DNA from: an uncultured Bacteroidales bacterium
Lineage (GTDB): Bacteria; Bacteroidota; Bacteroidia; Bacteroidales; Muribaculaceae
Length of the DNA stretch: 50,301 nt
Direction of reading: 5' to 3'
Assembly (NCBI GenBank): GCA_947072905.1
Contig: CAMTKF010000014.1
Span: forward strand, 1-50,301
The notes below the pieces were generated by a model that saw only the letters and a program-made list of their open reading frames with translations, ran no database searches and was not told the origin of the DNA. This document shows, piece after piece, positions 1 through 8,505 of this stretch. A program made the position numbers and the translations under genes. Position 1 is the stretch's first letter, and each line of letters begins with the position of its first letter.

Positions 1-1
1 G

Positions 2-55
2 ATGGTTATTATTGCAGGTGTGGCAATGCTCCTAAACAGACTTCCCACAAATTAA
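2..55 (+). CDS. 3' end of an unidentified gene (partial)
   Basis: An open frame enters from the left edge and stops with TAA at 53-55. Its last 17 residues are hydrophobic followed by a short polar tail (ending LLNRLPTN), as at the end of the last membrane helix of an inner-membrane protein. It converges on the minus-strand lipoprotein gene, and the two stop codons share the palindrome TTAA. The evidence is only the open frame, the hydrophobicity and the neat stop-to-stop convergence. I cannot name a family, and the frame could be chance. Confidence 0.4.
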   Translation: MVIIAGVAMLLNRLPTN

Positions 56-654
56 CAATCGTTATGAAACACCCTCTTAGAGAAAAGTGTATGTACAGCT
101 TCAGCTATTCCCTCAAGATTTCGGAATTGTGTATTCCCGTTTTCAAGGATAGTGGCAACCGAAGATGAATATAGCGGCAGCTTTTTCTTGATGTTAACCA
201 TATCCATTGTCAGTACACCTTCTTTATATATACCCGTAATTACCTGTGCATTTGAATAGTAATTGGCCCAATAATTGTATCGTGGATACATGAAGAATGG
301 ATAGTAGCCATTGTAGTAAGGGCCGGCATACGGACTGTAGCCGGGTGGAATTGCCGGCTCGGTTTCTATTTCTCTATGTACGGTCAGTCCGATATTGATC
401 AGCAATGGTGAATTGGGACTTTCTGTATATCCTCGCATTATCATCTGCTCGCGTATGGCGGCTGCGATGTTGTAATAGGTCACCATCTGCATGCCCGGAG
501 GCAGCTCACCGTCGGCGGGACTTACTATTCTGAAAGTGTTGTATTCACTTAAGTTTGCATCATTGTATGTCTCGCTGTTTACAAGCGAGAACGGACTGCA
601 AGCGGTGATAATCAACGCAAAAAGGGCTATAGCAGGTAAGAGTAGTTTCTTCAT
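52..654 (-). CDS. DUF4136 domain lipoprotein
   Basis: A 200-residue exported lipoprotein. The N-terminus is a lipoprotein signal peptide: MKK, a hydrophobic stretch, then the lipobox IITAC with the lipidated Cys at residue 19. The mature part fits the DUF4136 family: a Tyr/Asp-rich start with FRIV near residue 42, a helix AAAIREQMIMRGY near 65-77, and a beta-rich region with a Pro/Tyr/Gly-rich insertion (about 103-130). The function of the family is unknown; members are envelope lipoproteins. The ATG at 654 is chosen because it begins the signal peptide. I see no exact TAnnTTTG box upstream, so the promoter is unassigned. It is monocistronic and convergent with the partial gene at the left edge. 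Confidence 0.85.
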   Translation of the reverse strand: MKKLLLPAIALFALIITACSPFSLVNSETYNDANLSEYNTFRIVSPADGELPPGMQMVTYYNIAAAIREQMIMRGYTESPNSPLLINIGLTVHREIETEPAIPPGYSPYAGPYYNGYYPFFMYPRYNYWANYYSNAQVITGIYKEGVLTMDMVNIKKKLPLYSSSVATILENGNTQFRNLEGIAEAVHTLFSKRVFHNDC

Positions 655-812
655 ATCAATATATGGAGTTAAATGTATTATAATATTAACGAATGAGCTG
701 ATTTAAATGTTCTTTTGCCTGAAAAATAGCTTTTTGTACGATATTTCATACCAAAGTCATACTTTTTTAATAAAATTAACCTCCTATATCAAGCAATTTC
801 AAAAATATTGTA

Positions 813-820
813 TACTTTTG
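813..820 (+). promoter_or_regulatory. -7 box of the putrescine (agu) operon
   Basis: TACTTTTG matches the Bacteroidetes -7 consensus TAnnTTTG. It places transcription start near 827, about 20 nt before the ATG at 847. No TTG lies 19-20 nt upstream, so the -33 element is weak. The box sits inside an upstream in-frame TTG extension of the first gene, which argues that translation does not start at that TTG. Confidence 0.65.
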
Positions 821-846
821 CCGAATATACACAGAACCATATCAAA

Positions 847-1086
847 ATGCCTGATAATCTTACTGATTTATTTATTTCCATAATAAAACAAACACCTTCG
901 ATCGACATGGCAGAGGCAGAGTTCAAACGATCGCTTGCCGATGATGAGGATTTGCGTCGCAGATATCGCAACTGGTGTCGCGAAGAGGGTACAACTGAAA
1001 AACACGGATTCATCGACTTCTGCGAGGAATATGTCGATGGTCTTAATGAAGTATGGGATAATCTAACTGATTATAACGATGAATAA
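847..1086 (+). CDS. conserved small acidic protein upstream of agmatine deiminase
   Basis: A 79-residue soluble, acidic, mostly helical protein without signal peptide, Cys-pair motif or recognised domain. Visible features are SIDMAEAEFKRSL (about 15-27), a charged segment with WCREEG (about 40-45) and an acidic end rich in Asp/Glu/Asn. The ATG at 847 is preferred over an in-frame TTG at 808 because the latter lies upstream of the presumed transcription start. The stop overlaps the start of the agmatine deiminase gene by 8 nt (ATGAATAA), indicating translational coupling and a shared operon. The function is unknown. By position it may be an accessory protein of polyamine synthesis, but that is inference. 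I recall similar short proteins in other Bacteroidales but cannot confirm it here. Confidence 0.75.
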   Translation: MPDNLTDLFISIIKQTPSIDMAEAEFKRSLADDEDLRRRYRNWCREEGTTEKHGFIDFCEEYVDGLNEVWDNLTDYNDE

Positions 1087-2131
1087 CGATACATATACAG
1101 AACGCAGACTCCCGGCAGAATGGGAGAAACAGGGTGCCGTGATTGTGGCATGGCCTCACAAAAACACTGACTGGGCTTATATGCTCGAGCAGGCGCAGAA
1201 GTGCTATATAGAGATCATTGAAGCAATCACAAGGCATGCGGTTGCCATAGTCTTGGCTCCCGATACCAAAGAGGTCCGTTCGCGATTGAAACACATAGAC
1301 AGCGACAAGATTTTATACCTTGATGTACCCACCAACGATACTTGGGTCCGCGACTATGGAGTATTAACAGCGAGAGATAAGGACGATAATCCTGTTTTGT
1401 GTGACTTCGGATTTAACGCATGGGGCGGAAAATTTGAGAGTGCGCTCGACAACGGAGTCAACCGCTTCATGTATGATGCAGGGCTTATCAAAGGTAAATA
1501 CGAAGATCATAATGATTTCATACTGGAGGGCGGTTCCATAGAGAGCGATGGCAACGGCACCATCCTCACCACCACATCGTGTTTACTGACACCTACGCGA
1601 AACCACCGGCTGAATAAAAGTGACATAGAGAAGGCGCTTGAGCAGACTCTGGGCGCACGCAAGGTGCTTTGGCTCGACTGCGACGGTATGATAGGCGATG
1701 ATACTGATGGCCACATTGATACTATAGCGCGCTTGGCTCCCGATAATTCCATCCTTTTCAACCGCGGCAACAGCAACGATGATGATCCTCAGTCTCAGAT
1801 GCTCGCAGGAATAGAAAATCAACTCAGGGAAATGACTGATGCCGACGGCAGACCTTTCAACCTTATTGAACTGCCGCTCCCCGAGGCTATAATGGACGTT
1901 GACGACGGACACCGTTTGCCCGCCACTTATGCAAACTTCCTTATCATCAATGATGCTGTGATTATGCCTGTTTACGGTCAACCATTAAACGACGAACGGG
2001 CTGAAATGACACTGAAGGTTGTATTTCCCGACCACGTGATTGAGAAAGTGGACTGCACAGCACTCATCAGACAACACGGTTCGTTGCACTGCGCTACAAT
2101 GCAGGTGCCGGCCGATATTCTTCCCATTTAA
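1079..2131 (+). CDS. aguA: agmatine deiminase
   Basis: A 350-residue cytosolic enzyme of the agmatine deiminase / Porphyromonas-type peptidylarginine deiminase family (guanidino-group-modifying fold). It hydrolyses agmatine to N-carbamoylputrescine plus ammonia. Family landmarks are in order: AWPHKNTDW near 24-32, TWVRDYG with Asp92, FNAWGGK near 111-117, LEGGSIE near 149-155, DTDGHID with His212, and the nucleophile region GSLHCATMQVP with Cys338. The absence of a signal peptide and of C-terminal extensions, and the length near 350, fit agmatine deiminase rather than a secreted peptidylarginine deiminase. The next gene, N-carbamoylputrescine amidase, catalyses the following step and starts 15 nt downstream, which strongly supports the assignment. 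Start ATG overlaps the preceding small gene. Confidence 0.95.
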   Translation: MNNDTYTERRLPAEWEKQGAVIVAWPHKNTDWAYMLEQAQKCYIEIIEAITRHAVAIVLAPDTKEVRSRLKHIDSDKILYLDVPTNDTWVRDYGVLTARDKDDNPVLCDFGFNAWGGKFESALDNGVNRFMYDAGLIKGKYEDHNDFILEGGSIESDGNGTILTTTSCLLTPTRNHRLNKSDIEKALEQTLGARKVLWLDCDGMIGDDTDGHIDTIARLAPDNSILFNRGNSNDDDPQSQMLAGIENQLREMTDADGRPFNLIELPLPEAIMDVDDGHRLPATYANFLIINDAVIMPVYGQPLNDERAEMTLKVVFPDHVIEKVDCTALIRQHGSLHCATMQVPADILPI

Positions 2132-2146
2132 CCAAACAGTAGTGAA

Positions 2147-3022
2147 ATGAAAATAGGAATCATACAACAGCACAATTCGGCGGATATAAATGCCAATCGT
2201 GAGAATTTAGCCCGTAAAGCCCGCAAATTAGCGGCTGCCGGAGCTACACTCATCGTGAATCAGGAGCTTCACGACGGCCTTTATTTCTGCCAGACAGAAT
2301 CGGTTGATAACTTTGACCAGGCCGTGGATTTGCAGTCTGATGCAACAAAATTTTACGCAGATCTTGCCAAGGAACTTGGCGTTGTTATTGTGACCTCACT
2401 GTTTGAGCGCCGTGCGCCCGGTTTGTATCATAATACGGCTATCGTATTTGAAAAAGACGGTACAGAAGCCGGAAGATACCGCAAGATGCACATTCCTGAT
2501 GATCCTGCATATTATGAAAAATTTTATTTCACCCCCGGTGATCTCGGTTTTAATCCCATCAATACTTCGGTGGGCCGATTAGGCGTATTGGTTTGTTGGG
2601 ACCAATGGTATCCTGAAGCAGCGCGACTCATGACTCTCGCCGGTGCTGATATGCTTATTTATCCTACAGCTATCGGTTGGGAATCAACTGATACTCCCGA
2701 TGAAAAAGCAAGGCAGCTGCAGGCATGGATGACTGTTCAGCGCGGCCATGCCGTTGCAAACGGTCTGCCTGTAATCACTGTCAACAGAGTAGGGTACGAG
2801 CCTGATCCATCGGGCGCAACCGGTGGAATAACTTTCTGGGGAAACAGCTTTGTGGCCGGTCCACAGGGCGAACTTCTCTACAATGCACCATCTGATGAAG
2901 AAGTGGAGCAGATAGTGGATGTGGACCTCAAACGGTCGGAACAGGTAAGGCGTTGGTGGCCTTTCCTGCGCGACAGACGTATTGATGCCTACGGCGACCT
3001 TACCAAAAGGTTCAGAGACTGA
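2147..3022 (+). CDS. aguB: N-carbamoylputrescine amidase
   Basis: A 291-residue member of the carbon-nitrogen hydrolase (nitrilase) superfamily that converts N-carbamoylputrescine to putrescine, CO2 and ammonia. The Glu-Lys-Cys catalytic triad is visible: Glu40 in NQELHD, Lys113 in YRKMHIPDD, and Cys150 in VLVCWDQWYPEAAR. The motifs FYFTPGDLGF and AIGWES also fit the AguB branch. It is cytosolic and probably homo-oligomeric, as is usual for the family. It is last in the operon with agmatine deiminase, so this locus supplies putrescine from agmatine. A strong hairpin follows about 30 nt after the stop. Confidence 0.95.
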   Translation: MKIGIIQQHNSADINANRENLARKARKLAAAGATLIVNQELHDGLYFCQTESVDNFDQAVDLQSDATKFYADLAKELGVVIVTSLFERRAPGLYHNTAIVFEKDGTEAGRYRKMHIPDDPAYYEKFYFTPGDLGFNPINTSVGRLGVLVCWDQWYPEAARLMTLAGADMLIYPTAIGWESTDTPDEKARQLQAWMTVQRGHAVANGLPVITVNRVGYEPDPSGATGGITFWGNSFVAGPQGELLYNAPSDEEVEQIVDVDLKRSEQVRRWWPFLRDRRIDAYGDLTKRFRD

Positions 3023-3054
3023 TTCTGTCAAATAGCAGTATTAAGAAATAAAGC

Positions 3055-3089
3055 GAAACACGTCAGATTTTATTGCTCTGACGTGTTTC
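3055..3089. terminator. bidirectional terminator between aguB and the propeller gene
   Basis: A perfect 13-bp stem (GAAACACGTCAGA / TCTGACGTGTTTC) with a 9-nt loop sits between convergent genes. The minus-strand side is followed by a moderately T-rich stretch; the plus-strand side lacks a T tract. Confidence 0.75.
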
Positions 3090-3110
3090 ACTCGTTATTA
3101 ACTATTGGAT

Positions 3111-5240
3111 TTATCGTACCGCGATTTTATGTGCTCCCTTTGGAGTGATAACAATATATATGTTGCGCGGGAGGTTTAATGGTTCGCCCCGGTAACAAGG
3201 TGTATGGAACACAGCTCTTCCCTGCAAATTATAAACGGTAATTGGTTGACCGTTCAAATCATTTTCCCAATCTGAAATGACATCCTCCATGCCGCCCTGC
3301 TGTGTTTTAAGTTTTGCACACGATACGCCATTACCTAAGGGATGTACAAACCAAATCAAATCATTTTTGGTATCTATTGTAATATCGTTGGCTGTGTTGA
3401 GAGCTATGCCCGAATTATCGACATTGTAAAGTTTCCAATTGTTACCATCAAAAGACATCACACCTCTATCGCCTGTAGTTGCGAGCCACTTTGTATCGTT
3501 CTTATCTATCTCGATAGAATAAATATGGTCGCTGCATATTTCAGAGTTTGATGTGTCGTACGTAATCCAATTCTTACCGTCAAAGACGGTGAGGCCATAC
3601 CCGTACATGTCAATTTCAGGATAAAATGCGTCACGACAATTCAGCCACACAGCGTCATTTTTGTCAATATTGATTGATCCGACATAATCTGATGGAATGC
3701 GAGAGTTTGATGTCTTATAATTATGCCATTTAATCCCGTCAAACATGATTAGCCCGTTGCCAATTCGATTTTTGCCAAAGGCTCCGCACCATAAGCGGTT
3801 TTTACTGTCAACGGCCAGGCATTTTATCTGAGAGATAGGGAAACCTGCATCTTTTTCAGTATAATTTTTCCAGACCTTGCCATCATAACACATCAGGCCA
3901 TCTTCTGTGGCCACCCAAAGAATGCCGGCTTTATCAAAAGTCATTATATTGAATTGTTCGTATAGGGCTAATGGTACAGCATCAGATGAGAATACCAATT
4001 TATCGCTGCCAATCTTTACAAGACAAGAGTCCGGATCGGCTTTTCGGAGCCAGATATCTCCATTGAAAGGCGAAACACATACTTCACGAAGATTTGCGCA
4101 AGGTATAATCCCGGACTCGCGGCTAACAGGGTTATAGACATTTAGACCATAGTCACTCACCATAAGGAAATTGCCATTGGAATCCATGCTGCTGCTTCCC
4201 CTGAAAGCTATAGGGGTCATATTCCTGAACTCAGGATTGTCGATCAAATCAACGGCCGCCCAATCCTTATCCTCAAACTTCAGCAACCCGTGGAATTGGG
4301 TACCTGCATATACCTCATGACCGTCGACATCAACTGCCGTAAAACGGTCATTAATCATGGCAAACTGTTCGGGCAGGGAATATGAATGAAAAACTCCGTT
4401 TGAATATTTAATCAGATGTGCGGATGATACCATCCAAATACAACCGGTGGAGTCCACACATATATCTGAGATGTAATTGTCGGGAATTTCTGAATTGTCG
4501 GTATTGTATTCCGTAAAGGAGCCGTTTTCAAATTTTACAAGTCCATTGCTCTCAGATGCAAGCCAGACGGCGTTGCCACATACTGCCATCCTATTGATAA
4601 ATGAACATGGGTTGGCAACCGGAGTTAATTTCCCGTCAGAATACCTAAAGAGGGAATTTCCTCTGCTTCCCCAATCATGGCTGGAAACAAAGACTTCTCC
4701 ATTCTGTGTTTTCTTAATGTCTGTCACCATGGCCATAGGGCTTAATTCGTTGAAATAATATGAGTATGTGCATTCTGACCCATTGAACTCATAAAATCCT
4801 AACAGTCCGCCTAAAAGGATTTCCGTTGGGCTTTCAACCAATATTCCCTGCATCCATTGCGAAGATTTGCAACCGGCTTTGAGCATATCAAATTTGTATG
4901 AACCGGAGTCAGACAATTTCCCGAAACCATAGTATCTTCCCGAAGTCCATACGGCATCTTTTGATAAATACATATCAAGAATACAATTATCAATGCTGAG
5001 TTCATTAGCCCTGTTAAGATTTTTCTGAAGTCCGGAACTCTTATTTATAACAGTTATTCCTGCTCCGGATGATGAGACATAAATGTTCTTGTTGTCGTGA
5101 GTAATCCTTAGAATATGGTCTTTGGTGGCGATTCCATGCCAATCAGTCAGACCGTCAGCTGCAACACAATTATTGCCAAACATCAATAACACACATATCC
5201 GGGTAATGTTATGAAAGATTATTTTCGTTATCCTCTTCAT
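3111..5240 (-). CDS. secreted beta-propeller protein with T9SS-like C-terminal tail
   Basis: A protein of about 709 residues. The first ~30 residues form a signal peptide (basic MKRITK, hydrophobic core, ending near CVAADG). The body consists of repeating blades of about 45-50 residues with the pattern FDGxxWxxY...IxIDKNDxxWL, resembling the two-component-regulator-propeller (ligand-binding) repeats seen in Bacteroidetes sensors. There is no kinase, transmembrane helix or DNA-binding domain, so it is a free propeller. The last ~45 residues (VYNLQGRAVF ... NIYIVITPKG, ending KIAVR) resemble a type IX secretion sorting domain, suggesting export to the surface. An upstream in-frame TTG at 5249 lies just at the presumed transcription start, so I prefer the ATG at 5240. 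Ligand and function are unknown. It has its own promoter, and a palindrome overlaps the start. Confidence 0.8.
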   Translation of the reverse strand: MKRITKIIFHNITRICVLLMFGNNCVAADGLTDWHGIATKDHILRITHDNKNIYVSSSGAGITVINKSSGLQKNLNRANELSIDNCILDMYLSKDAVWTSGRYYGFGKLSDSGSYKFDMLKAGCKSSQWMQGILVESPTEILLGGLLGFYEFNGSECTYSYYFNELSPMAMVTDIKKTQNGEVFVSSHDWGSRGNSLFRYSDGKLTPVANPCSFINRMAVCGNAVWLASESNGLVKFENGSFTEYNTDNSEIPDNYISDICVDSTGCIWMVSSAHLIKYSNGVFHSYSLPEQFAMINDRFTAVDVDGHEVYAGTQFHGLLKFEDKDWAAVDLIDNPEFRNMTPIAFRGSSSMDSNGNFLMVSDYGLNVYNPVSRESGIIPCANLREVCVSPFNGDIWLRKADPDSCLVKIGSDKLVFSSDAVPLALYEQFNIMTFDKAGILWVATEDGLMCYDGKVWKNYTEKDAGFPISQIKCLAVDSKNRLWCGAFGKNRIGNGLIMFDGIKWHNYKTSNSRIPSDYVGSINIDKNDAVWLNCRDAFYPEIDMYGYGLTVFDGKNWITYDTSNSEICSDHIYSIEIDKNDTKWLATTGDRGVMSFDGNNWKLYNVDNSGIALNTANDITIDTKNDLIWFVHPLGNGVSCAKLKTQQGGMEDVISDWENDLNGQPITVYNLQGRAVFHTPCYRGEPLNLPRNIYIVITPKGAHKIAVR

Positions 5241-5264
5241 CTTTGCCAATTAATTTTGGCAAAG
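5241..5264. promoter_or_regulatory. palindromic operator candidate over the propeller-gene promoter
   Basis: A perfect 9-6-9 inverted repeat (CTTTGCCAA / TTGGCAAAG, spacer TTAATT). It covers part of the -7 box, the predicted transcription start and the bases directly before the ATG. A dimeric regulator bound here would block initiation. The six-base centre is the spacing used by CRP-family dimers, and a Crp/Fnr-type regulator gene lies immediately upstream. The link between the two is inference. Confidence 0.5.
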
Positions 5265-5267
5265 ATA
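5260..5267 (-). promoter_or_regulatory. -7 box of the propeller gene
   Basis: TATCTTTG on the minus strand matches TAnnTTTG. It predicts a very short leader of about 13 nt before the ATG at 5240. Confidence 0.7.
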
Positions 5268-5286
5268 CTGTAAATAGAAATAAAAA

Positions 5287-5306
5287 CTCTCAACTTATGT
5301 TGAGAG
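5287..5306 (-). terminator. Rho-independent terminator of the Crp/Fnr-type gene
   Basis: Stem CTCTCAAC / GTTGAGAG with a 4-nt loop, followed on the minus strand by TTTTTA. An almost identical hairpin ends the ABC-F gene at about 45.15 kb. Confidence 0.85.
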
Positions 5307-5323
5307 AACGAAAAATTTTTACA

Positions 5324-5887
5324 TTATTTTCCTGATTTTTTCCGGATGCGGCTTAGATAAGTCGGTGTGACAAGCAGATATGAAGCGATGTCGCGCAAGG
5401 TTACCAACTCCATGACATCGGGATATTTCTCCACAAGTTCATAATAACGATCAGATGGTGATTCCTGATATAAATGAAGGTAACGGCCGTATGCCTCTTC
5501 CAAAACAACTGCCGACATGTGTGGAATAAGGTCGGGATTGTTTTGAGTTACAAAATCTCTGAGAGTACGCATCGGAACTTGCACTACCTCTGAATCGCAT
5601 CCCGCAATAATTGAGATTTTAGAAGGTTTGTTGAAAATGAATGATTGGGTAAAGTCCATTATACATTCATCCGCAAATGAAAATCCTGTTACGGCATAAT
5701 CGCCTTTTGATGTAAGCACGCAATATTTGAAATAGCCTGATTTTACAAAGCCGACATATTTTCCTATACGCCCGGTTTCATCAAAAAAATCCCCTTTTGC
5801 ATAGCCGACGGTGTTGCCGTTGGCCATGCAATACTCGCGCATAGTTTCAAAGTCGATATTATTAAGAAATTCATTTATCTGAGCCAT
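5324..5887 (-). CDS. Crp/Fnr-family transcriptional regulator
   Basis: A 187-residue protein. Residues about 20-110 form a cyclic-nucleotide-binding-like beta-roll (KGDFFDETGRIGKYVGFVKSG, then a region ending SEVVQVPMRTLRDF). A central dimerisation helix covers about 125-150. The C-terminus is a short helix-turn-helix (VTLRDIASYLLVTPTYLSRIRK) that ends abruptly after the recognition helix, as is common for Bacteroidetes members. No Fe-S cysteine cluster is evident and the canonical cAMP-contact Arg is not obvious, so the effector is unknown. It starts at the ATG at 5887 and is transcribed toward the propeller gene but is separated from it by a terminator. It may control that gene through the palindrome at the propeller promoter (inference). 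Confidence 0.9.
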   Translation of the reverse strand: MAQINEFLNNIDFETMREYCMANGNTVGYAKGDFFDETGRIGKYVGFVKSGYFKYCVLTSKGDYAVTGFSFADECIMDFTQSFIFNKPSKISIIAGCDSEVVQVPMRTLRDFVTQNNPDLIPHMSAVVLEEAYGRYLHLYQESPSDRYYELVEKYPDVMELVTLRDIASYLLVTPTYLSRIRKKSGK

Positions 5888-5976
5888 CAGGATTAAATTT
5901 AAACTGATCAGATTGCGAAATTAGGGATTTTATTTCAATCATAAGATGCGAGCTGCCAAGAAATTCATTTTGAAAA

Positions 5977-6016
5977 CGAAAGAATCGGTAACTGATTCAA
6001 GTTGCCGATTCTTTCG
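5977..6016 (-). terminator. terminator downstream of lon
   Basis: A long hairpin with 17-nt arms (CGAAAGAATCGGTAACT / AGTTGCCGATTCTTTCG, one mismatch) and a 6-nt loop. On the minus strand it is followed by TTTTC. It ends the lon transcript just before the Crp/Fnr-type gene region. Confidence 0.85.
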
Positions 6017-6034
6017 CATGACGGTATATGGATT

Positions 6035-8437
6035 TTATTGTTTTAAAGCGAAGGCTGCGACCTCTTCCATTGTCCTTACATACTTGAAATCAAGTCCTGT
6101 AAGATAATTGGATGGTATGTCTTCCACATCGCGGCGGTTATCCTCGCATAGTACGATGGTTTTGATTCCCGCACGTTTTGCGGCGAGTATTTTTTCTTTT
6201 ATACCGCCTACAGGCAGTACTCGTCCACGCAGGGTTATCTCACCGGTCATAGCAATTTTTTCTCTAACAGGTTTCCCAGTGAATGCTGAGGCAATGGCCG
6301 TGGCAATTGTGATACCAGCCGAGGGGCCGTCCTTGGGAATGGCTCCTTCGGGGAAGTGGACATGGAGATTGTTCTTTTCGAAAGTTTCAACATCTATACC
6401 CAATCCATCGGCATGGCTCTTGACCCATTGCAACGCAATTGTGGCTGATTCCTTCATTACATCTCCAAGGTTACCGGTTATGGAGAGCCTGTCGCCTTTA
6501 CCTGCCGATAACGATGCCTCGGCAAGAAGTATGGCGCCACCTGCCTGAGTCCATGCCAATCCGGTGACTATACCCGGTATCTGGTTTCCTTCATACTTAT
6601 CTTTTATGTATTTTGGAAGCCCTAACAGAGCTTGCAGATCCGACGGACGCATCGGGGTGGGGAATTCACCTCCTCGGAGTCGTGCCAATATCTGCTTGCG
6701 CAGAAGTGAGCCCAAAGTCTTTTCAAGTTGTCGAACACCACTTTCCGCGGTATAATTCTCTATTATCGCTGTAAGCGTTTCATCGGGAATATTGAAATCG
6801 TAATCTTCTTCGAGCCCGTTTTCTTTGAAAATTTTGGGAAGAAGATGGCGCTTCGCTATTTCCAACTTTTCTTCAAGCAGGTAACCCGAAAGCTCGATAA
6901 CTTCCATACGGTCAAGCAGCGGAGCATCTATTGTTGAAAGGGTATTTGCTGTAGCGATAAACAGTACTTTCGACAGATCGTAATCCAAGTCGAGATAATT
7001 GTCGTGGAAAGTAGAGTTCTGTTCAGGGTCGAGAACTTCGAGCAATGCCGATGATGGGTCGCCCTTGTGGTCGCGTCCAAGCTTGTCAACCTCGTCAAGC
7101 AACATCACGGGATTGATGCATCCGGCCGCATTCATTGCCTTGATTATACGGCCGGGCATAGCTCCGATATATGTGCGGCGATGGCCGCGGATTTCGGCTT
7201 CGTCGTGCACACCACCCAGCGATACTCTGACATATTTGCGCTTCATGGCGTCGGCTATTGAGCGGCCTAATGAAGTCTTGCCTACACCGGGAGGGCCTAC
7301 AAGGCAGATAATGGGAGTTTTGGCACTCGGATTGTTGATCATTACAGCAATCTGTTCAAGAATGCGCTGCTTTATTTTCTCAAGACCGAAGTGTTGTGTC
7401 TCAAGTACTGTGCCGGCATTTATGATATCGGCATCAGCCTCAAGAGGTTTCCAAGGCAAATCAACCAGAGTTTCAAGATATGAGTATTCAACTGAATAAT
7501 CGGGGGTCGAGGGATTGAGCCTTTTGAGTTTGTTAAGCTGCTTTTCAAATACTTTTGCAGCATACTCAGGCATATTGGCTTTTTGTGCTCGCTCTTTCAG
7601 ATTGTCGAAATCATCCTGTTCTGAACCATCACCGTAAAGTTCTTCCTTAATGGCTTCCATCTGCGACTGCAGGAATGCTGCGCGCTGATTCTCGCCCATC
7701 TTGTTTTTGGCCCGGGCAAGGATGTCTTCATATATTTTCATCTTTGACTGAGCATCGAGCAGACTCCTGAGCAAGCTCATTGCTCGTTTGTCAAGTTGTC
7801 CGCATTGAAGCATCCTTACCTTGACTTCAGGCTCATCAGGAAGATTTGTGGCTATAAAATTCAGGCGGTCAGTTAAATCGTTTATAGATTCAACTGCGTT
7901 GGAGAACATCTTGTCACCATTATGAGATTTAGTGGCAATCTCGCACGCCAGACGTGTAACCTCCTCCATGATCGACTCAAATTCAGCCTGATTTGAAGGT
8001 TCTGTGTCTTGCAATAATTTTATTTTTGCAGAAATGCCATCGTTGATTCTTGGAGCCTGGCTCTTGCCAATAATCCTGAACCGCTGACGTGCGCGCACTA
8101 TGGCTGTATGCGAACCGTCAGGCAAGTCTATTACCTGGAAAACATCGGCTACAACTCCATAACGATATAATTCTGAAAGATGCTTGGGGGAGTCGTTCTT
8201 CGGATCGAGCTGACACACGATTCCAACCGGTTGTTTTTCCTCTGATGCACGTTTGGCTAAGGCGAGCGAAGACTCCCGTCCAAGATTTATAGGAATATTA
8301 ACGCCGGGAAAAAGCACCAGATTTCTTGTTGCAAGAATTGGTAAATCGTCCGGATTTACTTCTATATTGTATTCTTCAGGTTTAATTTCAATATGCCCGA
8401 GCTGTAAAATCTGATCGGGTTCGTCTATATTACTCAT
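6035..8437 (-). CDS. lon: Lon protease (endopeptidase La)
   Basis: An ATP-dependent serine protease of about 800 residues, a cytosolic hexamer that degrades misfolded and regulatory proteins. Domains in order: N-terminal substrate-binding LAN domain ([15 protein letters not shown] near 30-45), a helical linker, the AAA+ module with Walker [12 protein letters not shown] (about 380-390) and Walker [10 protein letters not shown], and a C-terminal protease domain. The protease domain has catalytic Ser706 in [10 protein letters not shown] and Lys747 in [14 protein letters not shown]. Length is typical of LonA. A TTG two codons upstream of the ATG at 8437 is in frame, but ATG is preferred. It has its own promoter, with a leader of about 16 nt. 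No heat-shock operator is visible to me. Confidence 0.97.
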   Translation of the reverse strand: MSNIDEPDQILQLGHIEIKPEEYNIEVNPDDLPILATRNLVLFPGVNIPINLGRESSLALAKRASEEKQPVGIVCQLDPKNDSPKHLSELYRYGVVADVFQVIDLPDGSHTAIVRARQRFRIIGKSQAPRINDGISAKIKLLQDTEPSNQAEFESIMEEVTRLACEIATKSHNGDKMFSNAVESINDLTDRLNFIATNLPDEPEVKVRMLQCGQLDKRAMSLLRSLLDAQSKMKIYEDILARAKNKMGENQRAAFLQSQMEAIKEELYGDGSEQDDFDNLKERAQKANMPEYAAKVFEKQLNKLKRLNPSTPDYSVEYSYLETLVDLPWKPLEADADIINAGTVLETQHFGLEKIKQRILEQIAVMINNPSAKTPIICLVGPPGVGKTSLGRSIADAMKRKYVRVSLGGVHDEAEIRGHRRTYIGAMPGRIIKAMNAAGCINPVMLLDEVDKLGRDHKGDPSSALLEVLDPEQNSTFHDNYLDLDYDLSKVLFIATANTLSTIDAPLLDRMEVIELSGYLLEEKLEIAKRHLLPKIFKENGLEEDYDFNIPDETLTAIIENYTAESGVRQLEKTLGSLLRKQILARLRGGEFPTPMRPSDLQALLGLPKYIKDKYEGNQIPGIVTGLAWTQAGGAILLAEASLSAGKGDRLSITGNLGDVMKESATIALQWVKSHADGLGIDVETFEKNNLHVHFPEGAIPKDGPSAGITIATAIASAFTGKPVREKIAMTGEITLRGRVLPVGGIKEKILAAKRAGIKTIVLCEDNRRDVEDIPSNYLTGLDFKYVRTMEEVAAFALKQ

Positions 8438-8459
8438 ATACAAATCTCAAAATCGAGTG

Positions 8460-8467
8460 CAAAGTTA
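8460..8467 (-). promoter_or_regulatory. -7 box of lon
   Basis: TAACTTTG on the minus strand fits TAnnTTTG and lies between the YqgE/AlgH gene's stop and the lon start. Confidence 0.65.
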
Positions 8468-8505
8468 CTTAAATTTCCTCATAACTCAAAATGCACATAT
8501 TCTGA

